Source: Tenacibaculum lutimaris
Lineage (GTDB): Bacteria > Bacteroidota > Bacteroidia > Flavobacteriales > Flavobacteriaceae
Reading direction: 5' to 3'
Length of the DNA stretch: 64,000 bases
Assembly: GCF_003610735.1 (NCBI RefSeq)
Contig: NZ_RAQM01000007.1
Location: forward strand, 535,523 to 599,522
The notes under the pieces: generated by a model
Databases searched by the model: none
What the model was told of the DNA's origin: nothing
Seen by the model: only the letters and a program-made list of their open reading frames with translations
Translations under genes and position numbers: made by a program
Shown: positions 8,921 through 18,343 of the stretch, piece after piece
How the letters are laid out: every line of letters begins with the position of its first letter
How positions within the stretch are numbered: the first letter of the stretch is position 1

Positions 8921-9088
8921 TTATTTTTCTATTAGATATTTAATAATAGCTAAGAGAAAAAGGCTAAAACCAATTACTAAACAAGTATAATATAAATAGC
9001 TCCTTTCTTCTTTAAAGACTATTGAAGAAGGGAGTATTATTCCAGATAATAAATACAAATAAACAGGTTTAATTTTCGTTAAATTCAT
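8921..9088 (-). CDS. Small membrane protein (55 aa) behind rarA
   Basis: An ATG at 9088 opens a 56-codon frame ending TAA at 8921-8923. The product begins MNLTKIKPVYLYLLSGIIL and has two hydrophobic segments (about 9-23 and 32-52) split by a charged FKEERSYLYY loop, ending in KYLIEK. This is a plausible small double-spanning inner-membrane protein. It starts 5 bases after the rarA stop on the same strand and so would be its downstream partner. It ends flush against the convergent gene at 8171-8920. No family is recognised. Confidence 0.5.
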   Translation of the reverse strand: MNLTKIKPVYLYLLSGIILPSSIVFKEERSYLYYTCLVIGFSLFLLAIIKYLIEK

Positions 9089-9093
9089 AGGTT

Positions 9094-10365
9094 TTAATAG
9101 TTGTATTTATCCTTCCAACGTTGTTTTAACAATTCTCTAAACTGATTTTCACGAGCATTATTTCCAGGCTCATAAAATTTAGTATTCTTAATTTCATCAG
9201 GTAAAAACTCTTGATTTACAAAATTACCTGCATAGTTATGCGAGTACTGATAGTCTTTTCCGTAATCTAAATCTTTCATTAATTTTGTTGGAGCATTTCT
9301 TAAATGCAACGGAACAGATAAATCTCCAGTTGTTCTAACCAAATTTTGAGCTTCTCCAATTGCCATATAAGAAGCATTACTTTTAGCTGAATTAGCTAAA
9401 TAGACAGCACATTGACTTAAAATTATTCTAGATTCTGGATATCCGATAACTGAGACTGCTTGAAAGGTGTTATTAGCTAAAATTAATGCTGTTGGATTAG
9501 CATTACCAATATCTTCAGAGGCAGCAATAAGCATTCTTCGTGCAATAAACTTTACATCCTCACCACCTTCAATCATTCGAGCTAACCAATATACTGCAGC
9601 ATTAGGATCACTTCCTCTAATCGATTTGATAAATGCAGATATTATATCGTAATGTTGTTCACCAGTTTTATCGTATCGTACTGTATTTTTTTGAATTTTC
9701 TCTAGTACCAGTTTATTAGTAATGTCAATTTCATCGTCCGCTGCTACTAATAATTCAAATATATTAAGCAGTTTTCTAGCATCTCCTCCTGAAACTTGTA
9801 GTAAAGCATCAGTTTCTTTTAGGTTGATTTTTTTCTGAGAAATAATTTCATCCTTTTCCATTGCTCTATGTAAGAGAGCTATTAAATCATTTTTATCAAA
9901 AGAATTTAGAATATACACTTGACAACGAGAGAGTAGGGCAGGTATAACTTCAAAACTTGGGTTTTCTGTAGTAGCACCAACCAAAGTTACCCAACCTTTT
10001 TCTACAGCACCTAACAAAGAATCTTGTTGCGACTTACTAAAGCGATGAATCTCGTCTATAAATAGAATAGGATTTTTTTGTGTGAACAATCCTCCACTTT
10101 TTTTAGCTTTTTCTATTACTTCGCGTACATCTTTCACACCAGAACTAATAGCGCTTAAAGTATAAAACGGACGTCCAGATTCATTAGCAATAATGTTTGC
10201 TAAAGTGGTTTTGCCAATTCCTGGTGGTCCCCATAATATTAGAGAAGGAATAATTCCTTGTTTAATATGGTTGGTTAAAATGCCATTATCTCCCACTAAA
10301 TGTTGCTGACTAATATAGTCGCTTAAATTTTGTGGACGTATTCTTTCTGCCAAAGGTTGATTCAT
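9094..10365 (-). CDS. rarA: Replication-associated recombination protein A (RarA/MgsA AAA+ ATPase)
   Basis: This 423-residue clamp-loader-like AAA+ ATPase acts at stalled replication forks. Walker A is GPPGIGKT at 46-53. Walker B is LFIDEIHRF with DEIH at 104-107. Sensor region [11 protein letters not shown] follows. The C-terminal half has the MgsA-type features [19 protein letters not shown] and the tail [16 protein letters not shown]. Length and start ([11 protein letters not shown]) match the family. It is divergent from the rhomboid gene with only 22 bases between the start codons. Confidence 0.95.
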   Translation of the reverse strand: MNQPLAERIRPQNLSDYISQQHLVGDNGILTNHIKQGIIPSLILWGPPGIGKTTLANIIANESGRPFYTLSAISSGVKDVREVIEKAKKSGGLFTQKNPILFIDEIHRFSKSQQDSLLGAVEKGWVTLVGATTENPSFEVIPALLSRCQVYILNSFDKNDLIALLHRAMEKDEIISQKKINLKETDALLQVSGGDARKLLNIFELLVAADDEIDITNKLVLEKIQKNTVRYDKTGEQHYDIISAFIKSIRGSDPNAAVYWLARMIEGGEDVKFIARRMLIAASEDIGNANPTALILANNTFQAVSVIGYPESRIILSQCAVYLANSAKSNASYMAIGEAQNLVRTTGDLSVPLHLRNAPTKLMKDLDYGKDYQYSHNYAGNFVNQEFLPDEIKNTKFYEPGNNARENQFRELLKQRWKDKYNY

Positions 10366-10387
10366 TTTGTAAAAATAGCAAAGATTT

Positions 10388-11152
10388 ATGACAGAACTTC
10401 AGAAATACTATTTTGGATTTATTTTTGTTATTTTCATGTTTATGAAAACAGAGCCACAATTAAAATTTTCTTCAACGGTTTTTACAATTCCCCTTATTTT
10501 TGTTTTTGCAATATGGTTTGTGTATTGGTTAGAAATTAAATTTGGATGGAATTTTAATAAATTTGGGGTGTATCCTAGAAATTTTAGTGGTTTAAAAGGG
10601 GTTTTTTGCTCTCCTTTTATTCATAGTGATACAAATCATCTTTTTAATAATTCTGTTCCTTTATTTGTGCTCTCTGCATGTCTTTTTTACTTTTATAAGG
10701 AGATTTCAGTGAAAGTTTTGATTTATGGGGGAATGATAACCGGATTATTAACATGGTTAATAGCTCGTGAATCGTATCACATAGGAGCCAGTGGGATTGT
10801 GTATCTACTTTTTAGTTTCGTTCTTTTTAGTGGTATTATAAGAAAGAACTACCGTCTTGTAGCGGTTTCTTTCATTACTATTTTTTTATATGGAAGCATG
10901 GTTTGGTATGTATTGCCAATTAAAGAAGGCATGTCTTGGGAAGGGCATCTATCAGGTCTAATGACTGGATTTATTTTCGCCCTCTTATATAGAAAAAGAG
11001 GGATTGTAAAAGAAAAGTTTGAGTTTTCTAAAACAGAATTTGATAAGATGTTTGATGAGGATGGAAATTACATTCCACCAGAAATTATAGAAGAAAATGA
11101 ACTAAAAGAAATTAATTACAAGTACATTTATAAAGAAAATGATGAAGAGTAA
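10388..11152 (+). CDS. Rhomboid family intramembrane serine protease
   Basis: This 254-residue membrane protein has about six hydrophobic segments between residues 10 and 200. The catalytic serine lies in HIGASG (S135) and the catalytic histidine in EGHLSG (H187). The family's H-x-x-x-N motif is HLFNN (H84, N88). It is expected to cleave transmembrane helices of unknown substrates in the inner membrane. The cytoplasmic tail (about 205-254) is charged and acidic. It ends 9 bases before a bidirectional terminator. Confidence 0.88.
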   Translation: MTELQKYYFGFIFVIFMFMKTEPQLKFSSTVFTIPLIFVFAIWFVYWLEIKFGWNFNKFGVYPRNFSGLKGVFCSPFIHSDTNHLFNNSVPLFVLSACLFYFYKEISVKVLIYGGMITGLLTWLIARESYHIGASGIVYLLFSFVLFSGIIRKNYRLVAVSFITIFLYGSMVWYVLPIKEGMSWEGHLSGLMTGFIFALLYRKRGIVKEKFEFSKTEFDKMFDEDGNYIPPEIIEENELKEINYKYIYKENDEE

Positions 11153-11160
11153 GAATAAAA

Positions 11161-11182
11161 AATCCTGCGATAAAGCAGGATT
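11161..11182. terminator. Bidirectional terminator between rhomboid gene and rlmB
   Basis: An 8-bp perfect stem, AATCCTGC at 11161-11168 and its complement at 11175-11182, encloses a 6-base loop. It is flanked by A-runs on the left and T-runs on the right, so it can serve both convergent genes. Confidence 0.85.
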
Positions 11183-11189
11183 TAATTTT

Positions 11190-11927
11190 TTATAAACGTT
11201 GTCTTACGGATTCATATAAAAAAGCGCCACAGGCAACCGATACATTTAATGATTCGATTTCACCTAATAATGGTAGTTTGGCTTTATAATCCACCAGCTT
11301 TAAAACAGATGTACTTACTCCTTTGTGTTCAGACCCCATAACAATAGCTATTGGTTGATTAAAATTGATATCGAAAACCGAATCTTCAGTTTTTTCAGTA
11401 GCAGCAACTAATTTTATGTCTGCAGCTTTTAATTGAAAGATAGCATCTTTTATATGATCTACTTTACAAATTGGTACTTTAAAAGCAGCACCAGCTGAAG
11501 TTTTTATTGTTTCAGCATTTACAGGGGCACTACCACTTTTCTGGATAATAATTCCGTTAACACCTGTACATTCTGCTGTTCTAATAATAGCTCCAAAGTT
11601 TCTTACGTCAGAAACCTGATCTAATAATAGAAACAGGGGAGTGCTATTAGATTCTAAAGTTTCTTCTATCAAAGTATCTAAATCTTCAAATTCAATAGGA
11701 GAAATTTTGGCAACCGCTCCTTGGTGATTATTGTGTTTAGATAAACGATCTAATTTTTCAGTAGGAACTACACTCGTTGATATTTTGTTTTTTTTCAACA
11801 ATTTGTCTAATTGAAAAAACAAGTCTCCTCGTAAGCCCTTCTGAAGGTATACTTTATTTATTGAAGCTCCACTTTCTATAGCTTCAATAATAGCTCTAAT
11901 ACCAAAAATGTTTGTGTTTTGTTCCAT
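11190..11927 (-). CDS. rlmB: 23S rRNA 2'-O-ribose methyltransferase, TrmH/RlmB family
   Basis: This 245-residue SPOUT-fold enzyme uses S-adenosylmethionine to methylate a ribose 2'-OH, in RlmB on 23S rRNA. The N-terminal substrate-binding domain (about 1-75) opens with IFGIRAIIEAIESG. The C-terminal SPOUT domain carries the knot motifs: DVRNFGAIIRTAECTG, IVMGSEHKGVS and LNVSVACGAFLYE. The frame extends upstream to 11966, but the ATG at 11927 gives the family start (MEQNTNIFG) and lies just after the promoter -7 box. The exact RNA target is inferred from family resemblance. Confidence 0.9.
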   Translation of the reverse strand: MEQNTNIFGIRAIIEAIESGASINKVYLQKGLRGDLFFQLDKLLKKNKISTSVVPTEKLDRLSKHNNHQGAVAKISPIEFEDLDTLIEETLESNSTPLFLLLDQVSDVRNFGAIIRTAECTGVNGIIIQKSGSAPVNAETIKTSAGAAFKVPICKVDHIKDAIFQLKAADIKLVAATEKTEDSVFDINFNQPIAIVMGSEHKGVSTSVLKLVDYKAKLPLLGEIESLNVSVACGAFLYESVRQRL

Positions 11928-11931
11928 GCTG

Positions 11932-11962
11932 CAAATGTAGTTCATTTTACGGTATAAAAAAA
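11932..11962 (-). promoter_or_regulatory. rlmB promoter, nearly leaderless
   Basis: TACATTTG on the minus strand (11939-11932) is an exact TAnnTTTG -7 box ending 4 bases before the rlmB ATG, so the transcript would have almost no leader. At the expected 19-base distance the -33 position (11962-11959) reads TTTT. This is part of the T-run of the preceding susD terminator. Confidence 0.6.
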
Positions 11963-11982
11963 CCACCTCAAAGGAGGTGGTT
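11955..11982 (-). terminator. Terminator of the second SusC/SusD pair
   Basis: A GC-rich 9-bp perfect stem (11961-11969 and 11974-11982) with a 4-base loop is followed on the minus strand by a U-run (11960-11955). It sits 26 bases after the SusD stop at 12009. Confidence 0.88.
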
Positions 11983-12008
11983 TAAAGTTTAAGAAATTTT
12001 AATTCTTA

Positions 12009-13493
12009 TTAATTGTTGATATTTGGGTTGTTCTGAATCTCAGCTTGAGGAATATCCCACGTTAAACGATCGTCGTTATAAGCAACACTAACACCACTTT
12101 GTGCATAATGGTTAGTACCACGTGTTATCGTAGCTTGGTTTCTCTTCATTGCTAAATAACTTTTACCTTCTCCCCATAATTCAATTCTAGTTTGTAAGTA
12201 AGCTTCATCAACTAAAGCTTGACCTGATAAACCAGCAACATAAGCATAATCCGCAGGATCATCAAATCTCTCAGCTAATAATGCGTTAAGATAAGTATGG
12301 GCAGTAGTATCATCACCAATTTTAGCAGCAGTTTCAGCAGCTAATAAATAAAGTTCATCAATTCTCATGTATAGGTAATCGGTAACAACTACTCTTTGAC
12401 CTCCTATTTCTCTACCTGGATGATAAAATTTATTTATAGGTAAAAGGTTATAATAACCAGAGCCAGGATGAAACTGTCCCTTTCTAACATCATTAGCATT
12501 TATTTGAGCATAAAGATTAGAGTCAATAGCTTTAGCGTCACCAGCCCAAGCATAGCTATAAGTAAATACATCCATTTGCCCCCACCAAGATATTAAGTCT
12601 AAACCTTGTTCTGTTGTTAAGTCAGCTCCCCACATCCAACTTCCAGTAGCTACATCATTAAAACCACCAGTAGTTTCTTCTTTTGTAGTCAATGGAAATT
12701 CTCCAGATTGAATAACTTCGATAGCTAAATCTCTTGCCATTTGATTAGAGGCAGGAGTATCCATAGCAGCATAAGTGTATGCTAAAAGTGATTTAGCAAC
12801 ATTTTGATTAATTTTACTCTTATTACTTCTGTTAAAACCATCTAACATTGTAATAGCTTGACTTAAATCTTCAATAATTAAATCAAAAACCTCACTGGTT
12901 GGGCTTTGAGGTTGAGCAGGTTGCCCAACTTCTGTATAGATAGGTAATACAGCGGTATTAGGGTTGTATTCTTCAATAAAGAATTGAGTTAAATAAAAGT
13001 AAGCATAAGCTCTCATGGCCTTAGCTTGAGCAAAATTATAAGCATTATCACCAGTTGGTTGAGCTTCATTTCCACCTAAAGCATCAATAACAAGGTTAGC
13101 TGAACGAATAATTCTGTAATAGTATCTCCAAGGCATGTAATTATCAGTATTAGTATAGTCTACTGTAGATTGATAATCAGTAAAACCAGCATACCAACCG
13201 TAGGTACTAACACTTAAAGCCATGTCTCCACATAACATATCACTAAAGATATCATAACCTTTTTGACCGAAATCATCGTGACCACCATCACCACCTGTTC
13301 CTGTTAAAAACATCATTTCGTACATACCGTTCACAGTACCAGCTAATACCTCAGGTTTAAGAGCACCAGAAACAGCAACGTCATCAGATTTTATAAATTG
13401 ACTAGGTGAAGTTTCTAAAAAGTCTTCGCTACAACTATAACTTAATGCTATAAAAGCGCAAGCAGCTATAGATTTTAAAAAATTTATTTTCAT
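12009..13493 (-). CDS. SusD/RagB family outer-membrane nutrient-binding lipoprotein
   Basis: This 494-residue surface lipoprotein partners a SusC channel and acts as its substrate-binding lid. A type II signal ends in LSYSC with lipidated Cys21, followed by SEDFLETSP, the usual SusD start. TPR-like helices appear in the SusD pattern, including YYRIIRSANLVIDAL and AKAMRAYAYFYLTQFF. The C-terminal RIDELYLLAAETAAKIG is also typical. It follows its SusC by 11 bases. No glycosidase, protease or regulator gene flanks the pair, so the substrate is unknown. Confidence 0.93.
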   Translation of the reverse strand: MKINFLKSIAACAFIALSYSCSEDFLETSPSQFIKSDDVAVSGALKPEVLAGTVNGMYEMMFLTGTGGDGGHDDFGQKGYDIFSDMLCGDMALSVSTYGWYAGFTDYQSTVDYTNTDNYMPWRYYYRIIRSANLVIDALGGNEAQPTGDNAYNFAQAKAMRAYAYFYLTQFFIEEYNPNTAVLPIYTEVGQPAQPQSPTSEVFDLIIEDLSQAITMLDGFNRSNKSKINQNVAKSLLAYTYAAMDTPASNQMARDLAIEVIQSGEFPLTTKEETTGGFNDVATGSWMWGADLTTEQGLDLISWWGQMDVFTYSYAWAGDAKAIDSNLYAQINANDVRKGQFHPGSGYYNLLPINKFYHPGREIGGQRVVVTDYLYMRIDELYLLAAETAAKIGDDTTAHTYLNALLAERFDDPADYAYVAGLSGQALVDEAYLQTRIELWGEGKSYLAMKRNQATITRGTNHYAQSGVSVAYNDDRLTWDIPQAEIQNNPNINN

Positions 13494-13504
13494 TTTATAT
13501 TGTA

Positions 13505-16500
13505 TTAAAATTTAACATTAACACCTAAAGTAATGGTAGTTAAAGGTGAGTATCTGTATGTATTAGCAGCACCAGTCTCAGAAGTAGAAGGGTTGAATCC
13601 TTTTCTATCACTTAATAAGAACAAGTTATCGCCAGACATCCAGATGTTTACATTTGAAACTCCTGAATTTTCAATAAACTTTTTAGGAATAGTGTAACCT
13701 ACTCTTAAATTGTTTAAAGATAAATAATCAGTTGAAGTAATAAATCTACTAGATAAAGAGTTAACTTGAGGGTTTCTATTACTCATTAATCTAGGAACAT
13801 CAGTAATATCTCCAGGGTTTTGCCATCTATTTCTTATGTCAGTATGCCAGTTGTTATTACCAACTTGATCGTTATCCATTAAAGCAGCATAAGCACCATC
13901 ATATGCATACCCTCCTAAGCTATATGTAAACTGAGTACTGAAGTCAAAATTATGAATTTGACCAGATAATCTAAATGCTCCTCTAACATCAGGTATTACA
14001 GATTTTCCAATAAATTTTTCTGTAGCTTCATCATAAGTACTAGTAGTTGTTTTACTAACAGCGTTATTAGGATTAGCAGTTTGATATTCATATAAACTTT
14101 GAATACCCTCACCAGCGTCTAAACTACCATTATTATTTGCATCATGATAGTATTGCGTCCATAAAGGATAACCGTTTGTAGGATCAACTCCTGCCCACTC
14201 TCTCATGTAGAAATCATAAATACTATGGCCAACAGCTCTACCGTAACTTCCAGCAATATCAAGAACTTTTTGTTCTCCTGTTGCAGGGTCTATAGGCATT
14301 GCAATTAATTCGTTATTTGCTATTTCTCCATTTATACTAAAATCTAACTTGAAGTTATCTTTTTTGATAATGTGAGAAGTTAAATCAAATTCTAAACCAG
14401 AGTTTCTTAGTTGTCCATCGTTCACTGTTAAAATAGCATCTCCAGTTGAAGGAGCGTCTCTTCTTTCAAAAATCAAGTCATCAGTATTTTTAACATAGTA
14501 GTCAACAGATCCATCAATAATGTTATTGAATAAAGTGAATTCAGTACCTACTTGAAACATTTTAGAAGTTTCCCAAGTTAATGCAGGGTTTCCAATAGGT
14601 CTAACGCTTAATGAGATTTCATTATTTAAGTTACCTATATCATAATTGTTTTGGTAGTTATATAAACCAACACCTGCTTGATCACCTATAAGTCCATAAC
14701 TAGCTTTTAACTTAAGGAAGTTTACAAAGCTTGAAGAAGCCATGAAGTTTTCTTTACTTAAAATCCATGAAGCACCAAAAGAACCGAAAGTACCCCATTT
14801 GTTATCAACAAATCTTGAAGAACCATCTCTACGAACAGATCCAGTGAAATAGTATTTATCATTAATACTGTAGTTAACTTGTCCAAAGTAACTTTCAATA
14901 TTAGCTTCGTTGGTATAACCTGTAGAAGGTGAAGAAGTAATGATGTAGTTGTTTAAAGATTCGTTACCACCCCAAATATTAACCAAGTTTTCTTTACTTG
15001 CTGTAGAGGTATCAAACTCATACTGGTTAGTTTCATGAGCTAAAAGAATTTCTAAATTATCATTACCAAGTTGTTTTTTATAACGCAATAAGTTTAAGAA
15101 GTTTTGAGATGTTACTTCAGAAAATCTTCTAAAAATACTACCTCCTTGTCCCTCAGCTGAACCGTAAAATGGGTTGTTGATATTATCAGCTTTTATCATA
15201 AAATACTGAGCACCATAAGTGTTCTCAAAAGTTAAGCCATCTGCAATTTGGAAGTTTAAAGAAATATTTCCATTTAACTCGTGACGCTTACTTTGGTTTG
15301 TGTCATATTTTGCATCAGCAATAGAGTTTGTTAAAGCTCCAAAACCACGACCAACTCCATAATCATGTTTAAAACCACCAAAGTATGGGTCATTAATTAA
15401 AGCTCCATTAGCATCTCTTTCATATAAAGGATAAATAGAAGGGATATTATCAACAAACCAAAATATACTTCCAGAGTCAGATGATTGACCATTAGTAGTG
15501 TTTTTAGAATAAGCATAACCAATATTAGCTGTAGCAGTTAACCATTTTGCTGGTTTGTGGGTTAAGTTCAATCTTGTAGTGTACCTATTATAATCAGAAC
15601 CGATGATGTATCCTTTATCATTTAAATAACCAAATGAAGAAAAATACTTGGTATCATCATTACCTCCACTCATGTTTAAATTTGTTTCAGTTCTAAACGA
15701 AGTTTGAAAACCGTAATCTCCCCAGTTTTCTGGGTCGTATTTTCTGGTAACACCAGCTCTCACTTTACCAGTAGCAGGATCAATAAGATCGCTAACACTA
15801 TTTACATTCCACATGTTGTATTTAGCATTAATACCTCTACTAGAGAAAAGGTTAGTATTAGCATAAGCAGCACCATCTGCATTAGGGTTAATATCTAAAC
15901 CTCTATTTGCCATTGCTTCCCATGAAGTTTCAATATATTCCTCAGGAGATTTTATTACATCATATCTAGGTAAACCACTAAAGTTAACACCAGATTTAAT
16001 ACTAACATCTATGCTAGATGATCCAGCTCTACCTTTTTTAGTTGTAATTAAAATTACACCATTGGCACCTCTAGCACCATAAATAGCAGTTGCTGTAGCA
16101 TCCTTTAAAATAGTAGTACTTTCAATATCACCTGGGTTAATAGAGTTTATACTTCCTGAGAAAGGAACTCCATCTACTACATATAAAGGGTCTCTGTTTC
16201 CATTTACAGAACCAAAACCTCTAATTCTAATTGTAGCAGTAGAACCAGGTTGTCCTGAAGTGTTAATAACATTTACACCAGCAACCTCACCAGCTAACGA
16301 TTGTGAAACGTTAGAAAAACTCTTAGCAGCAATGTTTTCTGTTTTAACTACTTTTGCGGTACCTGTGTACGACTGTCTAGTAGTTGTACCATAACCAACT
16401 ACTACAACTTCATCAAGTAAGTTGTCCCCTTCTAAAAGTACAGAAATCTGATTAGAAGCGCCTACTGTTCTTTCAGCTGTCTTCATACCAACAAAACTGA

Positions 16501-16714
16501 AAACTAAAACATCGCCAGTTTTAGCATTGATAGAGTAGTTTCCATCGAAATCAGTTTCAGTACCCTGAGTGGTACCTTTTTTTAAGATTGTAACCCCAGG
16601 CAATGGTCCTGTTTCGTCAGAAACAGTACCTGAAATTGTTCTGTCTTGTGCAAAGGATATTTGCACAACCAACGCTAGTAATAGCGTTAGAATTCCATTA
16701 AACTTTGTTCTCAT
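13505..16714 (-). CDS. SusC/RagA family TonB-linked outer-membrane channel
   Basis: This 1069-residue protein has a signal peptide ending ISFAQ (1-23). A carboxypeptidase-regulatory-like domain (about 25-95) follows, with SGTVSDETGPLPGVT. The plug carries EVVVVGYGTTTRQSYTG and DPLYVVDGVPF. A 22-strand-type beta barrel ends with LTTITLGVNVKF, a terminal aromatic. Together with the SusD gene it forms a TonB-energised importer for a polymer or peptide. Its first hundred residues are nearly the same as those of the SusC at 18344, but the barrels differ strongly. It lies after the strong hairpin that closes the upstream pair, so it probably has its own promoter. Confidence 0.95.
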   Translation of the reverse strand: MRTKFNGILTLLLALVVQISFAQDRTISGTVSDETGPLPGVTILKKGTTQGTETDFDGNYSINAKTGDVLVFSFVGMKTAERTVGASNQISVLLEGDNLLDEVVVVGYGTTTRQSYTGTAKVVKTENIAAKSFSNVSQSLAGEVAGVNVINTSGQPGSTATIRIRGFGSVNGNRDPLYVVDGVPFSGSINSINPGDIESTTILKDATATAIYGARGANGVILITTKKGRAGSSSIDVSIKSGVNFSGLPRYDVIKSPEEYIETSWEAMANRGLDINPNADGAAYANTNLFSSRGINAKYNMWNVNSVSDLIDPATGKVRAGVTRKYDPENWGDYGFQTSFRTETNLNMSGGNDDTKYFSSFGYLNDKGYIIGSDYNRYTTRLNLTHKPAKWLTATANIGYAYSKNTTNGQSSDSGSIFWFVDNIPSIYPLYERDANGALINDPYFGGFKHDYGVGRGFGALTNSIADAKYDTNQSKRHELNGNISLNFQIADGLTFENTYGAQYFMIKADNINNPFYGSAEGQGGSIFRRFSEVTSQNFLNLLRYKKQLGNDNLEILLAHETNQYEFDTSTASKENLVNIWGGNESLNNYIITSSPSTGYTNEANIESYFGQVNYSINDKYYFTGSVRRDGSSRFVDNKWGTFGSFGASWILSKENFMASSSFVNFLKLKASYGLIGDQAGVGLYNYQNNYDIGNLNNEISLSVRPIGNPALTWETSKMFQVGTEFTLFNNIIDGSVDYYVKNTDDLIFERRDAPSTGDAILTVNDGQLRNSGLEFDLTSHIIKKDNFKLDFSINGEIANNELIAMPIDPATGEQKVLDIAGSYGRAVGHSIYDFYMREWAGVDPTNGYPLWTQYYHDANNNGSLDAGEGIQSLYEYQTANPNNAVSKTTTSTYDEATEKFIGKSVIPDVRGAFRLSGQIHNFDFSTQFTYSLGGYAYDGAYAALMDNDQVGNNNWHTDIRNRWQNPGDITDVPRLMSNRNPQVNSLSSRFITSTDYLSLNNLRVGYTIPKKFIENSGVSNVNIWMSGDNLFLLSDRKGFNPSTSETGAANTYRYSPLTTITLGVNVKF

Positions 16715-16775
16715 TGTGTAATTATTTGAATTAATTAGGCGCTAAAATCATAAATATATCTTAAATAAACAATTT
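16715..16775 (-). repeat. SusC leader shared with the other SusC gene
   Basis: The 60 bases before this ATG closely match those before the SusC ATG at 21556. The stretch TGTAATTATTTGAATTAATT is identical, and ATCATAAAT plus a TCTTAAA block follow at the same distance apart from one indel. This indicates copying of the leader along with the 5' coding end, or strong shared regulation. Confidence 0.7.
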
Positions 16776-16831
16776 TTTAACATAAAAGAGTTTTGGTTTT
16801 TTTTAGATGTAAGAAAAATAAAGGTAAAAAT

Positions 16832-16887
16832 TATATACCCTATAAAAACCAAAAGGTTATAATCTTTTGGTTTTTATAGGGTATATA
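16832..16887 (-). terminator. Strong hairpin between the two SusC/SusD pairs
   Basis: A perfect 24-bp inverted repeat (16832-16855 and 16864-16887) with an 8-base loop starts 18 bases past the stop of the SusD at 16906. Arms include a CCAAAAG block and an AAAAACC/GGTTTTT block, so it acts as a terminator or mRNA 3'-end stabiliser. The U-run after it is short. Confidence 0.75.
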
Positions 16888-16905
16888 GGTGATTTTTGAG
16901 TAGGC

Positions 16906-18339
16906 TTAGTCTACAGCCCACCAAACTTTTGTGTCTAAATTATCTGGACCTTGAATAGCAATTGCTTTATCATAGTTTTCTTTATTTGTACCTAAAGCAG
17001 TTAAAGGATAAGCTTGTCTATTAGGTATGCCAGCAGTTGTTGCAGCTGTAGGTTTAGTTAAAGGAACTTGATTAGAACCATGTTTCCTCCAATCAAACCA
17101 AGGCTCATAACCTTGCATAAATAAAGCAACCCATTTTTGATATGCAATTGTCTTTAAACCATTAAAAGCAGGTCTGTTACTGATATATGTGTTTATATCA
17201 GAGCTATTAACACCCCATTGCTCCATTGAAGCTTCTATACCGTCATTAGTAAACTCTTCAGCTGTTTGTTCAGTAGTCCAATTTAATTGAGCAGCTTCTG
17301 CTTTGTTTAATAATGTTTGAGCATATGTGAAAATATACCCCTTGGCAGTGGCGTTGTAAATAATGTCATCAGTAATAAAAGAAAAGTCTTTTACTTCTGG
17401 ATTTCTTTGTCCATAAGGAGCCCCCACATAAACACCAGCATTTTGTGACTTGCTTCCATATTTTTCTAATCTAGGGTCTTCAGGAGCGGTGTTAGAACCA
17501 GTTCCAATTAAAGCATCTACAAAAGGTTTACTAAGTATTTCATCTTCTCTATTGTCTGTTACAAATGAATCATACCATAAGTTATCATAAATAGATGTAA
17601 ACTGGAAATAGATATTATCACTATTGGAATTAATTACACCATTTTGAATAGCTTTATCATAATACTTTTTACCTAATGTAGGGTCTTTTTTAGATAGACG
17701 TAATGCCATGTTTAACATAAGCGTGTTACCAAATAATTTCCACTTATTCATGTCTCCATAAAATAAGATATCACCAGAAGGGCCTTCAGTAGAAGTATTT
17801 ATAATACTTAATGCATTTTCTATTTGGTTAAAAAGATCTTGGTAAATATCTAATTGCTCATCAAATTCATTATATTGATTTTCAATACCTTTGTTAGCGT
17901 CAAAATAAGGGATCATCCCCCAGTTATCTGTCATGAAATTAAAATAATAGGCCTTAGTAAGCATAGCAACTGCTTTTTGATTGTTGTTATCACCATAAGC
18001 GGCTGCAGCTATTTGAGTATCAGGATTACTGTTTAATTCTATTACTTTGTTTAAATCAGTGATATGAGCATAATATCCTGCATAGTCATATCTTTGTGTG
18101 GTGTATACAGAAGCGTCTTCGTATTGAGCATTAGAAACATATTGGACATAAAGAGCAGGTCTAGTAGCTCCATAATGTATGGTTCTGAATCCTAATTGAC
18201 CTCCTGCTAAAAGAGAAGAAGCTATGGCTGTATTAGGTGAGTCTGGATCGGTGTTTATATCTCCAAAATCGACTTTTGTACAGCTAGATATAGCAAACAA
18301 AAGTGTTAGAGCTAGTATATATATATTGTTTTTTTTCAT
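16906..18339 (-). CDS. SusD-like (SusD/RagB superfamily) outer-membrane lipoprotein
   Basis: This 477-residue lipoprotein has signal ISSC with lipidated Cys20, followed by TKVDFGDINTDPDSPN. That NTDPDSP segment and the later GYEPWFDWRKHG near the C-terminus are typical of the SusD-like_2 subfamily rather than classical SusD. TPR-like helices fill the middle (for example AVAMLTKAYYFNFMTDNWG). It lies 4 bases after its SusC partner, so they are cotranscribed and probably coupled. The substrate is unknown. No enzyme genes accompany the pair. Confidence 0.9.
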   Translation of the reverse strand: MKKNNIYILALTLLFAISSCTKVDFGDINTDPDSPNTAIASSLLAGGQLGFRTIHYGATRPALYVQYVSNAQYEDASVYTTQRYDYAGYYAHITDLNKVIELNSNPDTQIAAAAYGDNNNQKAVAMLTKAYYFNFMTDNWGMIPYFDANKGIENQYNEFDEQLDIYQDLFNQIENALSIINTSTEGPSGDILFYGDMNKWKLFGNTLMLNMALRLSKKDPTLGKKYYDKAIQNGVINSNSDNIYFQFTSIYDNLWYDSFVTDNREDEILSKPFVDALIGTGSNTAPEDPRLEKYGSKSQNAGVYVGAPYGQRNPEVKDFSFITDDIIYNATAKGYIFTYAQTLLNKAEAAQLNWTTEQTAEEFTNDGIEASMEQWGVNSSDINTYISNRPAFNGLKTIAYQKWVALFMQGYEPWFDWRKHGSNQVPLTKPTAATTAGIPNRQAYPLTALGTNKENYDKAIAIQGPDNLDTKVWWAVD

Positions 18340-18343
18340 TGTT

